A DNA stretch of 59,869 nucleotides from Streptococcus ovis DSM 16829 (GCF_000380125.1 NZ_KB904563.1:274-60142); one strand, 5' to 3'; positions 36,792 to 47,134 are shown, numbered from the stretch's first letter. Program-made: numbers and translations. Notes: generated from the letters alone by a model not told the origin.

Positions 36792-37793
36792 TTATTTTAC
36801 TGTTACTTTCTCAGTCCATGAGCTGGCTGTCGTAGCAAGAACAGCATTCAACTCTTCCATATTTTGACGACCTTGTTTTGCTAACCATTCTTTGGCCGCA
36901 GCCTCTCCCTGACTAGCAAAGATAGCCACTGCATCCTTCCATGTCGCACGTCCACAAAGGACACCATTAAAGGTTGATCCTGCCTCTTTAGCCACTACTA
37001 ATGTTTCTTGGAAGAGACGAGCTGAAACACCGGCACTGAGGAAGATAAATGGAAGATGGGTTGCATCCGATTGTTCTTTAAAATAAGCTTTTGCTTCTTC
37101 CAAAGTATAAACCGGCTCTTCATCTGTGTATCCTGCCACATAATTCATGTTCACAGGAACTTCTACCTTCAAGACATCTGCCTTATAACATGGTTTTGAA
37201 AATTCACGCATCGCACCAATGACTTTATGAGGTTTGAGCTTAGCATATTCACGTGAAGTCACATCCATATCGCTAGCATCGTAGGTCAAAATTTCGACGA
37301 AGTATGGGATTTCTTCTGCTTGACATTCACTACCAATGCGTTCAATCCAAGCATGTTTGATATCGTTAATTTCTGGTTTATCATCTACATCGTAATAAAG
37401 CAAGATTTTAACGGCATCAGCACCTAAGTCTTTCAGACGTTTCACAGACCAATTATCCAACAAATCTGGTAAACGACCTGGCGTTGAAGCATCATAACCA
37501 GTCTTCTCATAGCCAGCAATGAAGCCGCAAGAGTCTGCACGTAATTGTGAAGCTGGAACGCCATATTCTGCATCTAACAAGATTGAACTTGCATATGGGG
37601 TTAAGTCACTTGAAATGACCTTTTTAAAATCAATCAAGATATCATCCCCAAATTCACCACCACCAGCTGCTGCAGCTAATAGACGTTTCAATGCCCCACG
37701 CTGGTCAATTGCCAAAGCTGCAATGACTTGCCGGTCATCTGAAAGACGAGCCATATGGTCGTACTTTTCTTGTGACATTACTAATGTTTCCAT
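36792..37793 (-). CDS. lacD: Tagatose-1,6-bisphosphate aldolase (LacD-type)
   Basis: Cleaves tagatose-1,6-bisphosphate (and often other ketose-1,6-bisphosphates) to triose phosphates. The 333-residue product has the LacD signature ALAIDQRGALKR near residue 30, and LGADAVKILLYYDVD with the probable Schiff-base region, plus FIFLSAGVSARLFQETL. The ATG at 37793 has GGAGG 5 bases upstream. It is 17 bases downstream of nagA and not part of a lac operon, pointing to amino-sugar use (for example via tagatose-6-phosphate from galactosamine), though this is inference. Confidence 0.9.
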   Translation of the reverse strand: METLVMSQEKYDHMARLSDDRQVIAALAIDQRGALKRLLAAAAGGGEFGDDILIDFKKVISSDLTPYASSILLDAEYGVPASQLRADSCGFIAGYEKTGYDASTPGRLPDLLDNWSVKRLKDLGADAVKILLYYDVDDKPEINDIKHAWIERIGSECQAEEIPYFVEILTYDASDMDVTSREYAKLKPHKVIGAMREFSKPCYKADVLKVEVPVNMNYVAGYTDEEPVYTLEEAKAYFKEQSDATHLPFIFLSAGVSARLFQETLVVAKEAGSTFNGVLCGRATWKDAVAIFASQGEAAAKEWLAKQGRQNMEELNAVLATTASSWTEKVTVK

Positions 37794-37810
37794 ATATTCC
37801 TCCAAAGGTT

Positions 37811-38956
37811 TTATCCAAATCGTTTAACACCATCTAGGTAAGTAGCCTGTAAATGCCCTTCATCATCGATAACAATAAAGTCAGCTGCTCTACCCTCTGC
37901 AATCGAACCACATACCTGATCGATATTGACCGAACGTGCCGGTGCCAATGAAGCCATCCGAACTGCATCAGGCAGGCTCACCAATCCCCATTTCACCACA
38001 TTTTGTACAGCTTGAATCAGCTCCAAGATTGAACCGGCTAAACTACCATTGTGTTTCAAACGGGCTGCGCCATCTTTGACAATCACTTCAAATTCACCAA
38101 GACGAGAATCTCCTTCGCCTTGACCACCAGCTCGCATACAATCCGTAATGAGTACCGTTTCCTCAGCACCACGCGCCTTCACAACAATATCTGCAGCAGC
38201 TGGGTGAACATGATGGCCATCACAAATCAACTCTGCAAAAACATTCTTCAAATCAAGTGCTGCACCAACCATACCGGGCTCGCGATGATGCAATCCACTC
38301 ATCCCATTATAGACATGGACAAAAATATTTGCTCCTGCTTCTACCGCATTTTTCGCTTCTTGATAAGTCGCATCGCTATGCGCTAAGGCCGTGTGAATTT
38401 GTTTGCTATTGGCGAATTCAATAAATTCTTTTACTCCATCGCGCTCGGGTGCAATCGCAATTTTATTGACCAGACCATTAGACAATTGATGCCATTTTTC
38501 CAATTTTTCAACAGATGGATCCGTCATATACTTAGGATTTTGAGCTCCTTTATATTTTTCCGTGAAGAAGGGGCCTTCTAAGAAAATACCACGAATTTTA
38601 GCACCTGATTCTTCACCAGCATGCTGCCCAATCGTTTCACAAACCGCATCTAAATTTTCAGTTGAATCTGTCAATGTTGTTGGCAACCATGACGTTACAC
38701 CACAAGATAAAAGACCTTCAGACATGACTTTTACCCCTTCAAAGTCATTATCCATCACATCGTGTGAAGCATAACCATGGATGTGGGTATCAACAAGGCC
38801 CGGAGCCAAGTGATAATTCGAATAATCGACAATTTCACCAGTAGGTTTTTCCTGAGAAATTGCACCAAAAGTTCCATCGTCCTTGACTTCTAGATAAGCA
38901 TTTTGGACTTCCTTCTCATCTAAAATAATGGACTTTGCGTAAAGATAAACTGACAT
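37811..38956 (-). CDS. nagA: N-acetylglucosamine-6-phosphate deacetylase
   Basis: Removes the acetyl group from GlcNAc-6-phosphate for glycolysis or cell-wall recycling. The 381-residue amidohydrolase-fold protein has the metal-binding LVDTHIHGYASHDVMD, EGPFF, HVYNGMSGLHHREPG, and ICDGHHVHP with the catalytic Asp in LITDCM. First gene of nagA-lacD, with a strong promoter and an operator-like palindrome directly after it. Confidence 0.95.
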   Translation of the reverse strand: MSVYLYAKSIILDEKEVQNAYLEVKDDGTFGAISQEKPTGEIVDYSNYHLAPGLVDTHIHGYASHDVMDNDFEGVKVMSEGLLSCGVTSWLPTTLTDSTENLDAVCETIGQHAGEESGAKIRGIFLEGPFFTEKYKGAQNPKYMTDPSVEKLEKWHQLSNGLVNKIAIAPERDGVKEFIEFANSKQIHTALAHSDATYQEAKNAVEAGANIFVHVYNGMSGLHHREPGMVGAALDLKNVFAELICDGHHVHPAAADIVVKARGAEETVLITDCMRAGGQGEGDSRLGEFEVIVKDGAARLKHNGSLAGSILELIQAVQNVVKWGLVSLPDAVRMASLAPARSVNIDQVCGSIAEGRAADFIVIDDEGHLQATYLDGVKRFG

Positions 38957-38994
38957 AATTCTCCTTTCTTTATATCATATTATGTTTTTTGAAC

Positions 38995-39006
38995 TGGTTA
39001 TAACCA
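38995..39006. promoter_or_regulatory. Palindromic operator candidate for nagA
   Basis: TGGTTATAACCA is a perfect 12-bp palindrome at about +6 to +17 of the nagA transcript. It resembles GntR/NagR-type operators (GGT-TA-ACC symmetry); a roadblock-type repressor site is likely but unproven. Confidence 0.55.
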
Positions 39007-39017
39007 TTTATATCTAT

Positions 39018-39046
39018 ATTGTAGACCCATTTTTCTTCCTTGTCAA
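39018..39046 (-). promoter_or_regulatory. nagA-lacD promoter
   Basis: Minus strand: -35 TTGACA (39041-39046), 17-base spacer, -10 TACAAT (39018-39023). Confidence 0.85.
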
Positions 39047-39056
39047 GTCTTTATAG

Positions 39057-39084
39057 AAAAAAACTGGGAAACCCCAGTTTTTTT
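39057..39084 (-). terminator. Terminator of the acpS-alr unit
   Basis: A perfect 12-bp stem (39057-39068 with 39073-39084), 4-nt loop, A/T runs both sides; overlaps the alr stop. Confidence 0.85.
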
Positions 39085-40183
39085 AGTCTTCATAAAACCG
39101 AGGAATCCGGTCCGATAGCAGACAAACTACCTCATAATTAATCGTTCCAATGTAGTCTGCCCAATCTTGTGCCGATATTTCTTTTTGACCAGATTGCCCT
39201 ATCAGCACAACTTCCGTTCCTAGTGGATAGGATTGGAGCAAACGTATAGTCGTTTGGTCCATTGACACACGTCCGACAACAGGACATTCCTTTCCATCCA
39301 CTAATACGCGAAAACCTTGCATAGCACGAGTATAGCCGTCCGCATAGCCAATTGGAATGGTCGCAATATATTCATCAGTACTACTTTCATAGGTCCCACC
39401 ATATCCAATTAAGCTCCCGGCTGGAACCTGTTTGATATGAACTATTTCTGATACCAAGCGAAGAGCTGGTACAACTGGGTATGGGAGATCCAACTCATGT
39501 CCGCTAGGATTCAATCCATAGATAATATCCCCCAACCGAACCATGTTGAAAATTGTCTCTGAATGCCAAATACTGGTTGCTGAATTGCTTGCATGGACGA
39601 GTGGAGGCTGTTTTTTTAACTCAGATAAACAATTCTTAAATGTTTCTAATTGCTCGTTAAACTGTGTCTCATCTTTTTCATCAGCTGTTGCAAAATGGGT
39701 AAAGATTCCTTCGACAAGCGTTCCATTGTTCTCTAAAAATTCTATTGCATGATTCACAGCTAGACTATCTCGAAAGCCGATTCGGCCCATTCCACTATCT
39801 ACTTTTATGTGTGCACGCAAACCAGACAAATCCTGCTCATCTACTTGATTCAGCCACTCTGCACTAGCGACCGTCAATAGAATATTTTCTTCTTTTGCGA
39901 GAGACACTGCGCTGACAGGGACAACACCTAAAACTAAAATATCTTGTTGAATCCCTATTTGGCGTAATTCCAGCGCTTCATCAATATTCGAGACACAGAA
40001 ACCATCAACTTGTTCTACCAATGTTTTTGCAACTGCTGCTGCACCATGTCCATAAGCATTTGCTTTGACAACCGCAAATACCTTGCTTGAGTGGGGCAAA
40101 TGGCTTACAACTTGTTCTACATTATATGAAATGGCTTGAAGATCTACTTGTATCTGCGTAGGTCTATGAATGCTTGCTCTCAT
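39083..40183 (-). CDS. alr: Alanine racemase
   Basis: PLP enzyme making D-alanine for peptidoglycan and teichoic acids. The 366-residue product has the PLP lysine K40 in [10 protein letters not shown], the conserved GRIGF loop, and the second catalytic Tyr in GYGGTY. The start overlaps the acpS stop by 20 bases. The acpS-alr pair is standard in streptococci; here the unit ends at a terminator before nagA. Confidence 0.96.
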   Translation of the reverse strand: MRASIHRPTQIQVDLQAISYNVEQVVSHLPHSSKVFAVVKANAYGHGAAAVAKTLVEQVDGFCVSNIDEALELRQIGIQQDILVLGVVPVSAVSLAKEENILLTVASAEWLNQVDEQDLSGLRAHIKVDSGMGRIGFRDSLAVNHAIEFLENNGTLVEGIFTHFATADEKDETQFNEQLETFKNCLSELKKQPPLVHASNSATSIWHSETIFNMVRLGDIIYGLNPSGHELDLPYPVVPALRLVSEIVHIKQVPAGSLIGYGGTYESSTDEYIATIPIGYADGYTRAMQGFRVLVDGKECPVVGRVSMDQTTIRLLQSYPLGTEVVLIGQSGQKEISAQDWADYIGTINYEVVCLLSDRIPRFYED

Positions 40184-40535
40184 TCTCTTCCTCCAAAATT
40201 ACACTGGCTTGAACATAGTCACCTGAATGGCTAATACTCACCCAGACCTTTGCTGCGACAGGCGAAACCGTAACGAGCGGTGCTCCTTTTCCATCTGTTA
40301 AAATTTCAATATCTTGAAATCCAAGTTTTCCAATACCCGTTCCCAAAGCTTTCGAAAAAGCCTCCTTAGCAGACCAGCGCCCTGCTAAAAATTCGATTTG
40401 CCTTCTGCCTTTCAACTGTAAAAAGATTTCTTCTTCCTTGTCAGTCAGAATTTTTCTAGCAAATCGAGGATGTTTTTCAATGGCACGCTCAATGGCTGCG
40501 ATTTCTTGTAAATCTATTCCATGTCCTATTATCAT
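40164..40535 (-). CDS. acpS: Holo-ACP synthase (4'-phosphopantetheinyl transferase)
   Basis: Attaches phosphopantetheine to Ser35 of AcpP. The 123-residue product has the GHGIDLQEI motif with the metal-binding Asp and [14 protein letters not shown] with the conserved Glu-Lys. I use the ATG at 40535; an upstream TTG codon (40544) is the alternative. The ribosome site is weak (GAAG), and a terminator-like hairpin sits only 12 bases upstream, so expression may depend on read-through from secA. Confidence 0.93.
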   Translation of the reverse strand: MIIGHGIDLQEIAAIERAIEKHPRFARKILTDKEEEIFLQLKGRRQIEFLAGRWSAKEAFSKALGTGIGKLGFQDIEILTDGKGAPLVTVSPVAAKVWVSISHSGDYVQASVILEEENESKHS

Positions 40536-40546
40536 ATTCTTCAAAA

Positions 40547-40572
40547 AAGGTCAGGATAAACTCCTAGACCTT
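40547..40572 (-). terminator. Terminator/attenuator between secA and acpS
   Basis: AAGGTC-AGGA pairs with TCCT-A-GACCTT (40547-40572), one bulged base, 5-nt loop, followed on the minus strand by a T-run (TTTTTT) reaching the acpS start. Confidence 0.7.
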
Positions 40573-40590
40573 ATTCCTTTTTATTACCCC

Positions 40591-43107
40591 TTAGGCTCTG
40601 CCGTGGCAATTCTTAAATTTCTTACCTGATCCACATGGACAAAGGTCATTGCGGTCCACACCTTCAAATGAAGCACCTGCACTTGCCTTACCTGGAACAA
40701 TATTTTTAACAGTTGTTGTATGTGCTTCATGTACGGCACGTTCACGCTCAATATTGTCATGAATTTGCGCCTTCATCATCAAACGTGTCACATCAAACTC
40801 AATCGCACCTATCATGTCATTGAACATCGCAAAGGCTTCTGATTGATATTCAACAACAGGGTTATTTTGAGCATATCCACGGAGGCTAACCGCATTGCGC
40901 AATTGATCCAGTGCATCAATATGGTCTGTCCATTTATTGTCCACTACGCGAAGTAACAGAACTTTTTGGAATTCTTTCACACGTTCTTCATCGCGTAATT
41001 TTTCAACTTGCCGATCATAAACTGCAAGAGCTCGTTCGTACAAATCTTGTTTGATTTGCTCGTCAGTTTTGCCTTCCAAATCAGAAAGTTGAATAGACTC
41101 TTCAGCAACAAGACTAGTTTGCGCAAAATGTAGAATCGCTTCAAGTGCTTCTTCTCGCTTACTTGCCTTATGACCATCCACTTGACGATCAATGGTTCGT
41201 TTGATCATGCTTTTGATTTCAGGAGCTAAATCACGGTCTGAAGTAATCACATCATGACGTTGACTATAGATAATCTCGCGTTGCTCACGCATGACATCGT
41301 CATATTGAAGGATTTGTTTCCGAGAATCGTAATTGTTCCCTTCCACACGTTTTTGAGCACCTTCTACTTGACGTGTCAACATCTTAGACTTGATAACAGA
41401 CTCTTCTTCACTGAGATTCATCCGTTCCATAAAGGTTTTGATACGTTCAGAACCAAAACGTTTCATCAAATCATCTTCAAATGAGAGATAGAATTGAGAT
41501 TCACCTGGATCTCCTTGACGTCCTGAACGTCCACGGAGCTGATTGTCAATACGACGGCTCTCATGGCGCTCTGTCCCAATAACACAAAGGCCTCCCAATT
41601 CACGAACACCAGGGCCTAACTTGATATCGGTACCACGACCTGCCATATTGGTCGCAATCGTTACTGCACCACGTTGTCCAGCATTCATAATGATTTGCGC
41701 TTCACGGTAGTGATTTTTCGCATTCAACACTTCATGAGGAACACCTGCTGCTACTAAACGTTGTGACAAATAGTCAGACGTTTCCACCGCAACAGTACCA
41801 ACAAGGACCGGCTGTCCTTTTTCATAGCGCGCTTTTACATCTGCCACAACCGCATTAAATTTGTACTCTAAATTGGTATAAAGCAAGTCTTCATGATCCT
41901 CACGAATAACTGGACGGTTTGTCGGAATCGGAATCACGCGCATATTGTACACTTCACGGAACTCTTCTTCTTCCGTCTTAGCCGTACCTGTCATCCCTGC
42001 CAATTTCTTGTACATACGGAACATATTTTGGTAGGTAATAGATGCACTCGTCTTCGATTCATTTTGAACAGGCACACCTTCTTTAGCTTCAATCGCTTGG
42101 TGCAAGCCATCTGAATAGCGACGGCCCTCCATGGTACGTCCAGTAAATGGATCGATAATCATGACTTCCTGCTCTTCATTTACCAAATAATCGATATCAT
42201 AAATCATGATATAGTTGGCACGTAGAGCGTTGTCGATAAAGTGTGTAAGAGCCACATTTTCGATGTCATACAGGTTTTCCAAACGGAAGAAGCTCTCTGC
42301 TTTATCAATCCCTGCATCAGATAGACCAATCGTTTTTGTAGAGACATCGATGATGTAATCATCTTTTTCCAAACCTTTGACAAATTGATCCGCCATAAAG
42401 TAGAGTTGGTTAGTCTCTGAGCTAGTCGCACCTGACACAATCAAAGGTGTCCGCGCCTCATCAATCAAGACTGAGTCCACCTCATCGACCAAGGCAAAAT
42501 TCAACGGACGTTGCACCATATCTTCTGCACGGACAACCATGTTGTCACGAAGGTAGTCAAATCCAATCTCTGAGTTGGTTGAATAGGTAATGTCACATTC
42601 ATAAGCTTCGCGTTTTTCAAACGAAGATTTTGCAGCTAAGTTGATGCCGACAGACAAACCAAGCCAAGAATATAGCTCACCCATCTCAGTCGCATCACGC
42701 GTTGCCAAGTATTCATTGACCGTGACAACGTGTACCCCTTCTCCTGCAAGAGCGTTGAGGTAAACCGGCATCGTCGCTGTCAAGGTTTTTCCTTCCCCAG
42801 TCCGCATTTCTGGAACGTCACCATTATGAAGGACAATCCCCCCCATAATCTGCACTGGATAAGGATACAAACCCAATACCCGTTTTGAAGCTTCACGGAC
42901 TACTGCATAAGCCTCATACAATAAATCATCTAAGGTTTCGCCTTTTTGATAGCGTTCTTTAAACTCAACCGTTTTTGCTTGCAAAGCTTCGTCAGACAAG
43001 GCTGACATCTCATCTGCGTATGCAATGACCTTATCCGCCATTTTTTCTAATTTTTTCAATTCTCCCTTGTCGTTTTCAATGAGAGAACGAAGAATATTTG
43101 TTGCCAT
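40591..43107 (-). CDS. secA: Preprotein translocase ATPase SecA
   Basis: Motor ATPase that drives secreted proteins through SecYEG. The 838-residue product has Walker A in [36 protein letters not shown], and the C-terminal zinc-binding tail [13 protein letters not shown]. The ATG at 43107 (MATNILRSL) is preferred because AGGA lies 8 bases upstream; an ATG three codons earlier sits directly on that site. Only this secA is present in the window. Confidence 0.97.
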   Translation of the reverse strand: MATNILRSLIENDKGELKKLEKMADKVIAYADEMSALSDEALQAKTVEFKERYQKGETLDDLLYEAYAVVREASKRVLGLYPYPVQIMGGIVLHNGDVPEMRTGEGKTLTATMPVYLNALAGEGVHVVTVNEYLATRDATEMGELYSWLGLSVGINLAAKSSFEKREAYECDITYSTNSEIGFDYLRDNMVVRAEDMVQRPLNFALVDEVDSVLIDEARTPLIVSGATSSETNQLYFMADQFVKGLEKDDYIIDVSTKTIGLSDAGIDKAESFFRLENLYDIENVALTHFIDNALRANYIMIYDIDYLVNEEQEVMIIDPFTGRTMEGRRYSDGLHQAIEAKEGVPVQNESKTSASITYQNMFRMYKKLAGMTGTAKTEEEEFREVYNMRVIPIPTNRPVIREDHEDLLYTNLEYKFNAVVADVKARYEKGQPVLVGTVAVETSDYLSQRLVAAGVPHEVLNAKNHYREAQIIMNAGQRGAVTIATNMAGRGTDIKLGPGVRELGGLCVIGTERHESRRIDNQLRGRSGRQGDPGESQFYLSFEDDLMKRFGSERIKTFMERMNLSEEESVIKSKMLTRQVEGAQKRVEGNNYDSRKQILQYDDVMREQREIIYSQRHDVITSDRDLAPEIKSMIKRTIDRQVDGHKASKREEALEAILHFAQTSLVAEESIQLSDLEGKTDEQIKQDLYERALAVYDRQVEKLRDEERVKEFQKVLLLRVVDNKWTDHIDALDQLRNAVSLRGYAQNNPVVEYQSEAFAMFNDMIGAIEFDVTRLMMKAQIHDNIERERAVHEAHTTTVKNIVPGKASAGASFEGVDRNDLCPCGSGKKFKNCHGRA

Positions 43108-43143
43108 ATTACTCATCCTATATTTTTTTCAGTTCAATGATTT

Positions 43144-43172
43144 ATTGTACCACAATTTTATGGAGATTTCAA
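43144..43172 (-). promoter_or_regulatory. secA promoter
   Basis: Minus strand: -35 TTGAAA (43167-43172), 17-base spacer, extended -10 TGG-TACAAT (43144-43149). Confidence 0.8.
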
Positions 43173-43185
43173 GAATTCCCTACAT

Positions 43186-44127
43186 TTATGGGTGACTAAC
43201 AATCAATTCCGCCTCTCCTTTTAATGACCAACTATCACAGTCCGTTGGTAAGATGAAATGCATTCCTTTTTCGATAGGATATTGTTGTTCATCTACTGAC
43301 AATACTGCCTCTCCATCCAAGACACTACATAGATAGTAAGGTGCATTTCTTTTCATAGTGATTTCACCATGAAGGTCCCACTTATACACTGTGAAAAATT
43401 CATTGCTGACAAAGGTGGTCACTGCTACTTCTGAACATTCAATCGTATCTGGATGGCTATTGGCTACTTGACCAATTGTCATCACATCTACGGACTGATC
43501 AATATGCAGATCTCTAAGATTTCCAGCTGCATCCTGCCTATCAAAGTCATAGACCCGATAAGTTGTGTCACTTGATTGTTGGGTTTCTAATATCAAAATC
43601 CCCTTACCAATCGCATGCATGGTCCCACTTGGGACATAAAAGAAGTCTCCAGCTTTTACAGGTATACGTACTAGTAAGTCTTCCCATTGTCCAGACTCAA
43701 TCATTTGTCGCAATTCTTCTTTAGAACGCGCCCGATGACCGTAGACAATTTCTGCCCCTTCATCAGCAGCAATCACGTACCAGCATTCTGTCTTTCCTAG
43801 TTCTCCCTCATGTTCCAGTCCATAGGCATCATCTGGATGCACTTGCACACTAAGCCAATCGTTCGCATCTAAAATTTTTGTCAATAAGGGAAATACAGGA
43901 TCTTTACTGTCCCCAAATAATTCACGATGCTCTGCATAGACTTTATCCAATGCTTGACCCGCAAACGGGCCATTCTCGATAACAGACACCCCGTTTGGAT
44001 GAGCAGAAATTGCCCAGTATTCCCCGATAGAGTCACTTGGTGCCGCGTAACCAAACAGTTCTTTCAGACGTGTTCCACCCCAAATTTTTTCCTGCATAAC
44101 TGATTGTAAAAACAATGGTTGTCCCAT
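43186..44127 (-). CDS. manA: Mannose-6-phosphate isomerase, class I
   Basis: Interconverts mannose-6-phosphate and fructose-6-phosphate, linking manLMN uptake to glycolysis. The 313-residue cupin has the zinc-site region VQVHPDDAYGLEHEGELGKTE (key His and Glu) and FFYVPSGTMHAIGKG. Starts MGQPLFLQSVMQEKIWGG. Located downstream of scrK with a terminator between; a promoter (TATGAT near 44150) probably serves it. Confidence 0.93.
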   Translation of the reverse strand: MGQPLFLQSVMQEKIWGGTRLKELFGYAAPSDSIGEYWAISAHPNGVSVIENGPFAGQALDKVYAEHRELFGDSKDPVFPLLTKILDANDWLSVQVHPDDAYGLEHEGELGKTECWYVIAADEGAEIVYGHRARSKEELRQMIESGQWEDLLVRIPVKAGDFFYVPSGTMHAIGKGILILETQQSSDTTYRVYDFDRQDAAGNLRDLHIDQSVDVMTIGQVANSHPDTIECSEVAVTTFVSNEFFTVYKWDLHGEITMKRNAPYYLCSVLDGEAVLSVDEQQYPIEKGMHFILPTDCDSWSLKGEAELIVSHP

Positions 44128-44191
44128 GATTCGTTCCTCTTTTCATCTTCTTATAGTCATCATATCAAAAACCAATCTATTCGTAAATAAA

Positions 44192-44214
44192 AAGCCAGTC
44201 CTTACGACCAGCTT
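44192..44214 (-). terminator. Terminator of scrK
   Basis: AAGCCAGTC (44192-44200) pairs with GACCAGCTT (44206-44214) using two G-T pairs, 5-nt loop, then TTTTTATTT on the minus strand. Confidence 0.65.
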
Positions 44215-44233
44215 CTTCCTATTTCGATCATAT

Positions 44234-45112
44234 TTATTCTGAAATTTGTTTTGCTAAAGCAAAATTTCCCAAGGTTGCCGAACCATTTCCAGAGACAGCT
44301 GGAGTAACGATATATTCCGTCATATCTGGTACTGGGAGATAGCCATTGAGAAGAGCTGTAAATTTATCACGGACTCGTTTCAACATGTGTTCTTGCCCCA
44401 TCACACCACCACCAAATACGATGACTTGAGGCCGATACATCATGGTTGCTTGTACTGCCGCTTGCGCAATATAATAGGCTTGTACGTCCCAGACATCTGA
44501 ATTTTGCTCAATCAATTCTCCACGAATACCAGTACGTGCTTCCAAGGAAGGACCTGCAGCTAAACCTTCCAAACATCCCTTGTGGAATGGGCAAACTCCC
44601 ACAAATTCATGTTTTACATCATAAGGATGAGGAGCCACATAGGTATGGCCTGCTTCTGTATGACCAGTACCTCCAACGAATTCACCTCGTTGGATCGCAC
44701 CTGCACCAATACCTGTTCCAATAGTATAGTAGACCAAGCTATCCACACCTTTACGAACCATCATTTCCCCAAAGGCAGATGAGTTGACATCTGTCGTGAA
44801 ATAGAAAGGAATCGAAAACTCTTTTTCAATCAAGCCCAACAAGTCGACATTTGCCCAATGTGGCTTCGGCGTTGTCGTGATAAAGCCATAGGTTGGTGAA
44901 TTTTTATCAATATCAATCGGCCCAAATGAACCAATGGCAATCCCTGCTAAATCTTTCTCATATTTTTTAAAGAAAGCCACTGTTTTTTCAATCGTTTCAT
45001 ATGGAGTCGTTGTTGGAAATTGCGTTTTCTCAACAACTTGAAACGTTTCATCTCCTACTGCACATACAAACTTTGTTCCGCCCGCCTCTAGGCTACCATA
45101 TAGTTTTGTCAT
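44234..45112 (-). CDS. scrK: Fructokinase (ROK family)
   Basis: Phosphorylates the fructose released when sucrose-6-phosphate is hydrolysed by ScrB. The 292-residue ROK kinase has the ATP-binding LEAGGTKFVCAVG at the start, GTGIGAG, and the zinc-binding CPFHKGCLEGLAAGPS. The ATG at 45112 (MTKLYGSL) has AGAGG upstream; a longer reading to 45175 is not supported. Transcribed from an extended -10 at 45141-45146 after the scrA terminator. Confidence 0.94.
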   Translation of the reverse strand: MTKLYGSLEAGGTKFVCAVGDETFQVVEKTQFPTTTPYETIEKTVAFFKKYEKDLAGIAIGSFGPIDIDKNSPTYGFITTTPKPHWANVDLLGLIEKEFSIPFYFTTDVNSSAFGEMMVRKGVDSLVYYTIGTGIGAGAIQRGEFVGGTGHTEAGHTYVAPHPYDVKHEFVGVCPFHKGCLEGLAAGPSLEARTGIRGELIEQNSDVWDVQAYYIAQAAVQATMMYRPQVIVFGGGVMGQEHMLKRVRDKFTALLNGYLPVPDMTEYIVTPAVSGNGSATLGNFALAKQISE

Positions 45113-45140
45113 ATCGAACCTCTTTTGTTTTATTGTCTCC

Positions 45141-45146
45141 ATTATA
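45141..45146 (-). promoter_or_regulatory. scrK extended -10
   Basis: Minus strand TGA-TATAAT, just downstream of the scrA terminator; no good -35. Confidence 0.6.
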
Positions 45147-45162
45147 TCACAGCACGAAACAT

Positions 45163-45189
45163 AAGAAAAAGGCAAATCGCCTTTTTCTT
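45163..45189 (-). terminator. Terminator of scrA
   Basis: A perfect 11-bp stem AAGAAAAAGGC (45163-45173) with its complement (45179-45189), 5-nt loop. Confidence 0.8.
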
Positions 45190-45202
45190 TATGATTTCAT
45201 CA

Positions 45203-47104
45203 TTATTTTGCAACTTTAAGGAAATCTGCACCATGTGCAACAGTTCCTTGAGCGAGGCCTTCCACTGTTGTGAAGTCCGCTGTATTCGTTACGATGACCA
45301 TTGTAGTATCATCCAAACCTGCGGCCGCAATTTTAGTAGAATCAAATTTCGCAAGCGGTACCCCCGCTTTAACCTTGTCACCAGCTGCAACCAATTTTTC
45401 AAAACCTTCACCATTCATGGATACTGTATCAATACCGATGTGAATGAGAAGTTCAGCACCAGAAGCAGTTTTTAGGCCATAAGCATGACCAGTTTCAAAG
45501 GCAATAGTCACTTCTGCATCAGCTGGGGCATACACTACACCTTCAGATGGTTTTACCGCAAGACCTTTCCCCATTGCACCTGATGAGAAGACTGGGTCAT
45601 TCACATTTGCCAATTCTACCACTTCACCAGAGAGTGGAGAAACAAGCACTTCGTCAGCAACAGGAGTTACTGGATTTGATACTGCTGGCTGCACTTCAGA
45701 CTTTTTTACAGGAGTTGCTCCTTCAGTTACTTCATCTTCATAACCGAACATGTAAGTTAAGGCAAAACCAAGTGCAAATGATACAGCTACCATCAAGATG
45801 TATTGAAGTAATTGACCGTTTTCAACGTATAGAGTAGCACCTGGTATAATTGTAACACCAGAACCTGTACCAGCAAGACCAAGGATAGAAGCAAAGGCAC
45901 CACCAATAGCACCAGCAATCAATGAAAGGAAGAAAGGCTTACGGAAACGCAAGTTGACACCAAAGATAGCTGGTTCAGTAATACCGAGGAAAGCAGACAG
46001 AGCAGCTGGGAAAGCGAGTGTTTTCAACTTAGGATTTTTTGTCTTCACACCAACTGCAACAGTTGCCGCACCTTGAGCCGTCATTGCCGCTGTGATAATC
46101 GCGTTGAATGGGTTAGCAGCCATCCCAGTCTCGGCTAATGAGCTACTTGTTAATTGGATTTCAAGCATGTTAAAGATATGGTGTACACCTGATACAACAA
46201 TAACTTGGTGAACACCACCAATAAGGAAGCCACCTAAGCCAAATGGTAAAGCAAGTAGGGCTTTTGTTCCAGCTAAGATATAGTTTTCAACCACATGGAA
46301 AACGGGTCCAATCACGAAAAGTCCAAGGATAGACATCACCAAGAGAGTAATAAATGGTGTCACCAAAAGGTCAAGAACATCTGGAACGACTTTACGGACT
46401 GCCTTCTCAAATTTAGCACCAACAATACCGATTATGAAAGCAGGTAATACAGAACCTTGCAAACCTACAACTGGAATAAATCCGAAGAATTCCATTGGTT
46501 TAATGTCTTTACCTGAAACAATATCCCAAGCATTTGGCAATTGACCAGCAATCAACATCATACCCAGTACAATACCAATTGTTGGGTTTCCACCGAATAC
46601 GCGGAAAGTTGACCATACTACCAAGGCAGGCAATACGATAAAGGCTGTATCTGTTAAGATTTGAGAATAAGTAGCTATATCACCTTCCAAAGGCATCCCA
46701 AATGCTGCGAACATACCACGAAGCCCCATGAATAGACCGGTTGCTACGATAGCTGGGATGATTGGTACAAAAACATCACCAAAGGTACGAATAGCTCGTT
46801 GGAACCAATTTCCTTGTTTGGCAGCTTCTGCTTTCATTTCAGCCTTAGTTGAAGTTGGCAAGCCAAGTGCTACGACTTCATCATAGATTTTGTTAACTGT
46901 ACCAGTACCAAAGATGATTTGGTATTGACCTGAGTTAAAGAAAGCACCCTGTACTTTTTCAATATTTTCGACTGTATCCTTGTCGATTTTCGACTCATCT
47001 TTCACCATCACACGGAGGCGAGTCGCACAGTGAGCTACACTATTGACATTCTCAACTCCACCGATAGCATCGATGACTTTTTTTGCAATTTCTGTATTGT
47101 TCAT
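45203..47104 (-). CDS. scrA: Sucrose PTS enzyme IIBCA
   Basis: Imports sucrose as sucrose-6-phosphate. The 633-residue protein has the IIB domain with phosphorylated Cys26 in HCATRLRVM, the IIC membrane domain (about 100-450), and a C-terminal IIA domain with His555 in LIHIGIDTV. It is divergent from scrB-scrR and is one of the main sucrose-inducible genes. Domain order B-C-A is that of the glucose/sucrose superfamily in streptococci. Confidence 0.96.
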   Translation of the reverse strand: MNNTEIAKKVIDAIGGVENVNSVAHCATRLRVMVKDESKIDKDTVENIEKVQGAFFNSGQYQIIFGTGTVNKIYDEVVALGLPTSTKAEMKAEAAKQGNWFQRAIRTFGDVFVPIIPAIVATGLFMGLRGMFAAFGMPLEGDIATYSQILTDTAFIVLPALVVWSTFRVFGGNPTIGIVLGMMLIAGQLPNAWDIVSGKDIKPMEFFGFIPVVGLQGSVLPAFIIGIVGAKFEKAVRKVVPDVLDLLVTPFITLLVMSILGLFVIGPVFHVVENYILAGTKALLALPFGLGGFLIGGVHQVIVVSGVHHIFNMLEIQLTSSSLAETGMAANPFNAIITAAMTAQGAATVAVGVKTKNPKLKTLAFPAALSAFLGITEPAIFGVNLRFRKPFFLSLIAGAIGGAFASILGLAGTGSGVTIIPGATLYVENGQLLQYILMVAVSFALGFALTYMFGYEDEVTEGATPVKKSEVQPAVSNPVTPVADEVLVSPLSGEVVELANVNDPVFSSGAMGKGLAVKPSEGVVYAPADAEVTIAFETGHAYGLKTASGAELLIHIGIDTVSMNGEGFEKLVAAGDKVKAGVPLAKFDSTKIAAAGLDDTTMVIVTNTADFTTVEGLAQGTVAHGADFLKVAK

Positions 47105-47134
47105 TTTGCAAAAATCTCCTTAAATATTTTTGAG

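Noticed and set aside
44446-44782. Plus-strand open frames antisense to scrK, scrA, fab and other genes
   Set aside because: These are shadows of well-supported genes, without ribosome sites or plausible protein composition.
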